A program made the position numbers and the translations under genes. The notes beneath the pieces were generated by a model. The model was not told where the DNA came from. It was given only the letters and a program-made list of their open reading frames with translations, and ran no database searches. A stretch of DNA of 64,000 nucleotides from Arthrobacter_N sp051262515 (GTDB lineage Bacteria > Actinomycetota > Actinomycetes > Actinomycetales > Micrococcaceae). The DNA is taken from NCBI RefSeq assembly GCF_051262515.1, contig NZ_JBIMER010000005.1:1-64000 (forward strand). The letters run 5' to 3'. Of the stretch, positions 61,407-64,000 are shown in pieces (the first letter of the stretch is position 1; every line of letters begins with the position of its first letter).

Positions 61407-62279
61407 CTAGGGTGCCCGCGGCACCTGGTCCGCGTCGGCGACCTGGCCACCCGGAACCGCGTCGGCCCCTTCCGCGTCGGACGCGGCGTCGTCGTTCGGC
61501 GCGAGGTGGCGGCGCGCGAACTCCAGGGTCTCGCCCAGCCATTCCTCGCGTTCGCCGGCGCCCTTGGCCCGTCGGGTCGACACCTCCACGGCCACCACGC
61601 CCTGCCACCGGCTGTCCCGCAGGTGCGTCATGGCCTCCGCGACGGGCTGCGTTCCGCGGCCCGGCACGAGGTGCTCGTCCTTGCTGTTGTTGCGGCCGTC
61701 GCACAGGTGTACGTGGCTCAGCCGCTCCCCCAGCTCGACCATCGCCCGGTGCGAGTCCATGTCAGCGATGGCCGCATGCGAGAAGTCCCACGTGACGTAG
61801 TCGTACGGCTGCGGAACGGGGTCCCAGTGCGGCAGGTACATCAGCGCCTCGCGGCCCCTGGCGCGCCAGGGGTACATGTTCTCGACGGCGATCTTCACAC
61901 CGTGTTCCTCCATGATCCGCGCCACGCCCTCGGCGAAGCCCGTCGCATAGGTACCCTGCCAACGGAACGGCGGGTGCACCACAACCACGTCGCAGCCGAC
62001 CTCCTCGGCCATCGCGGCGGACATCTCGATCTTGTTCCAGGCGTTGCCCCACACCTGCTGGGTCAACAGCAGGGTTGGGGCGTGGATGGCCATGATCGGC
62101 TGGTCGTAGCGGGCGCTGAGGTCCATGAGCTTCCCCGGGTGCTGGGAGATCTGGTTGCCCGTGACGAGCACCTCCACCCCGTCGTAGCCCAGATCGCTGG
62201 CGAGGGCGAACGCGTCGTGCACGTTCAGGGGGTAGACGGACGCGCTGGAAAGCGCCACTGGGATGTTGTCCTGGGTCAT
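61407..62279 (-). CDS. TIM-barrel sugar phosphate isomerase/epimerase-like protein
   Basis: 290 residues of the xylose isomerase-like/AP endonuclease 2 superfamily. Barrel strands and metal-site candidates appear in YDGVEVLV, HAPTLLL, VVVHPPFRW, KIAVENMYPW (Glu), WDFSHAA and HVHLCDG, followed by VAVEVSTR. The conserved actinobacterial member sits between proC and ppx, as here; its substrate is not established. The ATG giving MTQDNIPV is used, 16 bases after the ppx stop. The Ala/Asp-rich C-terminus is extra. Confidence 0.82.
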   Translation of the reverse strand: MTQDNIPVALSSASVYPLNVHDAFALASDLGYDGVEVLVTGNQISQHPGKLMDLSARYDQPIMAIHAPTLLLTQQVWGNAWNKIEMSAAMAEEVGCDVVVVHPPFRWQGTYATGFAEGVARIMEEHGVKIAVENMYPWRARGREALMYLPHWDPVPQPYDYVTWDFSHAAIADMDSHRAMVELGERLSHVHLCDGRNNSKDEHLVPGRGTQPVAEAMTHLRDSRWQGVVAVEVSTRRAKGAGEREEWLGETLEFARRHLAPNDDAASDAEGADAVPGGQVADADQVPRAP

Positions 62280-62295
62280 TCCTCGGCTTCCCGTC

Positions 62296-63315
62296 TCACT
62301 GGTGGGCATCCTTTTGGGGCAGGCCCGGCTGTTGCCCGAGCTCCACATGGCCGACTCCCACGCTACTACGCGGCGGCTCGGGACTGTCGAACATCAATTG
62401 GTCGAAGCGGCGGAGAATCAGTCCCTCGCGCAGCGCCCACGGGCAGATGCGCAGGCTCTTGATCCCGAAGGCCTTCATGGCCTCCTCCGCCACGACCGCG
62501 CCGGCAAGCAGCTGCGGCGCCCGGACCTCGGAAACCCCCGGCAGTTCGCTGCGCTGGTCCGCGCTCATGGCACCCAACCGGTGGCGCCACAGCTTCAGGT
62601 CCGCCAGCCGGAGCACGCGCTTGACGTAGGGTCCGTCGGCGCTCGGCGCCGCGCCGGTGACGCGGGCCAGCGAGCGGAACGTTTTCGACGTGCCGGCCAC
62701 GAGCGTGGGGCGCCCGAAGGCGACCAGCTCCCCGACCGGCTCGGCCAGCGTCTCGGCCACGTGGGCCGACAGTGCCTTGACGGACTTCACGCCGGGCGGG
62801 TCGCCGGACAGCCGGTCCCGCGTGAGGCGGCCGGCGCCGAGGGGAACGGATCGCGCCACGGCCGGCAACTCGTCCGAACCGATCGCCATTTCAAACGATC
62901 CACCACCGATGTCCAGGTCCAGGATCGTCTCGTGCGACCAGCCGTACCAGCGGCGGACGGCCGAATACGTCATTCCGGCCTCCTGCTCTCCGGTCAACTC
63001 GGTCAGGCGGACGCCGGTCTCCGCCACGACCCGGTCCAGCACCTCCTGGCCGTTCGCGGCCTCGCGGATGGCCGACGTGCAGAAAGCCAAGAGGTCCTGG
63101 GCGTTGTGCCGCACCGCGAAGCGCGAGGCCTCGTGGACGAAGTCCAACAGTTCCCGCTGGCCCGCCTCCGTAATGGCTCCGTCCCCGTCGAGGTAGGCGA
63201 CGAGGGACAGCGGCCGCTTGTGCGTGGCGAACGCCGCGGGACGGGCGCCCGGGTACGCGTCCACCAACAGCAAGTGGACCGTGTTCGAACCGATGTCCAG
63301 GACGCCCAGTCTCAT
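62296..63315 (-). CDS. ppx: Ppx/GppA family exopolyphosphatase
   Basis: 339-residue ASKHA-fold phosphatase of polyphosphate or pppGpp. Phosphate motif 1 is LDIGSNTVHLLLVD (6-19), motif 2 is LDLDIGGGSFEMAIG near 137, and GTSKTFRSLARV near 215 closes the fold. The short form without a C-terminal HD domain is typical of actinobacterial Ppx1/Ppx2. It precedes the TIM-barrel gene and follows topA on the same strand. Confidence 0.87.
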   Translation of the reverse strand: MRLGVLDIGSNTVHLLLVDAYPGARPAAFATHKRPLSLVAYLDGDGAITEAGQRELLDFVHEASRFAVRHNAQDLLAFCTSAIREAANGQEVLDRVVAETGVRLTELTGEQEAGMTYSAVRRWYGWSHETILDLDIGGGSFEMAIGSDELPAVARSVPLGAGRLTRDRLSGDPPGVKSVKALSAHVAETLAEPVGELVAFGRPTLVAGTSKTFRSLARVTGAAPSADGPYVKRVLRLADLKLWRHRLGAMSADQRSELPGVSEVRAPQLLAGAVVAEEAMKAFGIKSLRICPWALREGLILRRFDQLMFDSPEPPRSSVGVGHVELGQQPGLPQKDAHQ

Positions 63316-63333
63316 CCGTTGTCCGCGCTCCCG

Positions 63334-64000
63334 CTACTTCTTCTTGGCCGGAGCGCGCCGAGCCGGGGTCTTGCCGGCACCGCGCTTGACCGGACCCTTG
63401 GCGCGCTTCTCCGCGAGAAGCTCCACGGCGCGTTCGCGGGTGAGTTCCTCGATCGCGGTGTCGCGCGGGACGGTGATGTTGGTGATGCCGTCCGTGATGT
63501 AGGGACCGAACCGGCCCTCCTTCACGACGATCGCCTTCTCCGAGACCGGGTCCGCGCCGAACTCGGCCAGCGGCGGGGCGGCCGTCCGCCCGCCACGCTG
63601 CTTCGGCTGCGAGTAGATTTCCAGTGCCTGCTCGAGGGTGATCGTGAAGATCTCCTCTTCGGTGCCGATCGAGCGGGAGTCCGTCCCCTTCTTCAGGTAG
63701 GGGCCGAAGCGTCCGTTCTGAACGGTGATCTCCACACCCTCGGCATCCTGCCCGAGGACCCGCGGCAGGCGGATCAGCCGCAGGGCCTCCTCCAGCGTGA
63801 CCGTTTCCACGGACATCGATTTGAAGAGCGATCCGGTGCGGGGGCGCACCTTGGCGGGCTTCTTCGGCGGCTTCGGCTTTCCGTTCTTGTAGTACTCGAC
63901 GGGCTGGGCGGCGAGTTCCTCCGGCGTCGGATCCGTGATGACCTCGGTGACGTAGGCGCCGTAGCGCCCATCCTTCGCCACGATCTCGCGTCCGGTCTCA
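63334..64000 (-). CDS. topA: DNA topoisomerase I, C-terminal part (5' end outside window)
   Basis: Only the last 222 or so codons are present; the gene runs off the window edge. It contains the repeated topoisomerase I C-terminal modules characteristic of actinobacteria: DGRYGAYVTEV, NGRFGPYLKKGTDSRS and EGRFGPYITDG, each an xGRFGPYxxxG-type motif, and a Lys/Ala/Arg-rich tail ending PAKKK that binds DNA. The catalytic Tyr region is not in the window. Confidence 0.9.
   Translation of the reverse strand, partial: ETGREIVAKDGRYGAYVTEVITDPTPEELAAQPVEYYKNGKPKPPKKPAKVRPRTGSLFKSMSVETVTLEEALRLIRLPRVLGQDAEGVEITVQNGRFGPYLKKGTDSRSIGTEEEIFTITLEQALEIYSQPKQRGGRTAAPPLAEFGADPVSEKAIVVKEGRFGPYITDGITNITVPRDTAIEELTRERAVELLAEKRAKGPVKRGAGKTPARRAPAKKK

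Noticed and set aside
1..64000. tRNA, rRNA, CRISPR arrays, insertion sequences
   Set aside because: No cloverleaf, rRNA segment, regularly spaced repeats or transposase motif was found by reading the intergenic regions; small ncRNAs could still be missed.

Overview
The window is high-GC DNA with tightly packed genes, frequent GTG/TTG starts and ATGA/GTGA stop-start overlaps. Gene content points to an aerobic actinobacterium, most likely of the Micrococcaceae (Arthrobacter/Kocuria/Citricoccus-like): menaquinone genes, Ccs/ResBC-type cytochrome c maturation, a Rex-glutaredoxin pair, the tiny ribosomal protein bS22, a class F sortase and a desferrioxamine-type siderophore operon. The genus cannot be fixed from the sequence alone. 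I see no rRNA, tRNA, CRISPR array, insertion sequence or prophage, and no gene-free stretch longer than about 300 bases.

Positions 1-34,000 are mainly catabolic. A branched-chain 2-oxoacid dehydrogenase operon (E1alpha-E1beta-E2) lies opposite an Lrp/AsnC regulator. It is followed by the aerobic phenylacetate (paa) pathway in four blocks: paaABCDE plus a paaG-like gene (4.4-9.1 kb), paaI-paaK-paaR (14.9-17.4 kb), paaZ (20.2-22.4 kb) and paaJ-paaF-paaH (31.0-33.9 kb). PaaK activates phenylacetate to the CoA ester, PaaABCDE epoxidises the ring, PaaG isomerises it to the oxepin, PaaZ opens and oxidises it, and PaaJ/F/H carry out the beta-oxidation-like steps. A near-identical palindrome of TetR/PaaR type lies in front of all four blocks, so the scattered genes look like one regulon controlled by the PaaR encoded in the second block. 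Between the blocks are an alanine/glycine:cation symporter, an oligopeptidase B, a CHRD-like surface protein beside a class F sortase, a PnuC-like membrane protein, an acetolactate-synthase-like TPP enzyme, and an iron-regulated siderophore operon (decarboxylase, N-hydroxylase, fused acyltransferase-synthetase) behind a DtxR/IdeR-type box.

Positions 34,000-36,200 hold decayed transporter genes (an MHS-family MFS permease and an amino-acid permease) around an SRPBCC protein and a thioesterase. Positions 36,200-45,500 are a conserved respiratory block: menB-menE-menA, two small membrane proteins, then histidine phosphatase-resA-ccdA-resB-ccsB for cytochrome c maturation. Positions 45,700-48,900 carry a membrane protein, glutaredoxin-rex, a HAD-IB hydrolase, bS22 and an excisionase-type HTH gene.

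Positions 48,900-60,500 look like variable cargo placed inside a block that is contiguous in many actinobacteria (HTH-proC-TIM barrel-ppx): a broken DAHP synthase gene, a flavin reductase, a divergent GH18 hydrolase / GT2 synthase pair (probably exopolysaccharide; the GH18 gene carries an in-frame amber codon), NADP-glutamate dehydrogenase, an ArsR regulator, AcuC and the KtrB/KtrA potassium system. The window closes with proC, a TIM-barrel isomerase, ppx and the 3' end of topA.

No wholly unknown system stands out. The most useful leads are the four-site PaaR regulon, the sortase/CHRD pair with an NPETG-like sorting motif, the GT2/GH18 locus with its large insertion in the catalytic domain, and two copies of a small intergenic element with terminal inverted repeats.
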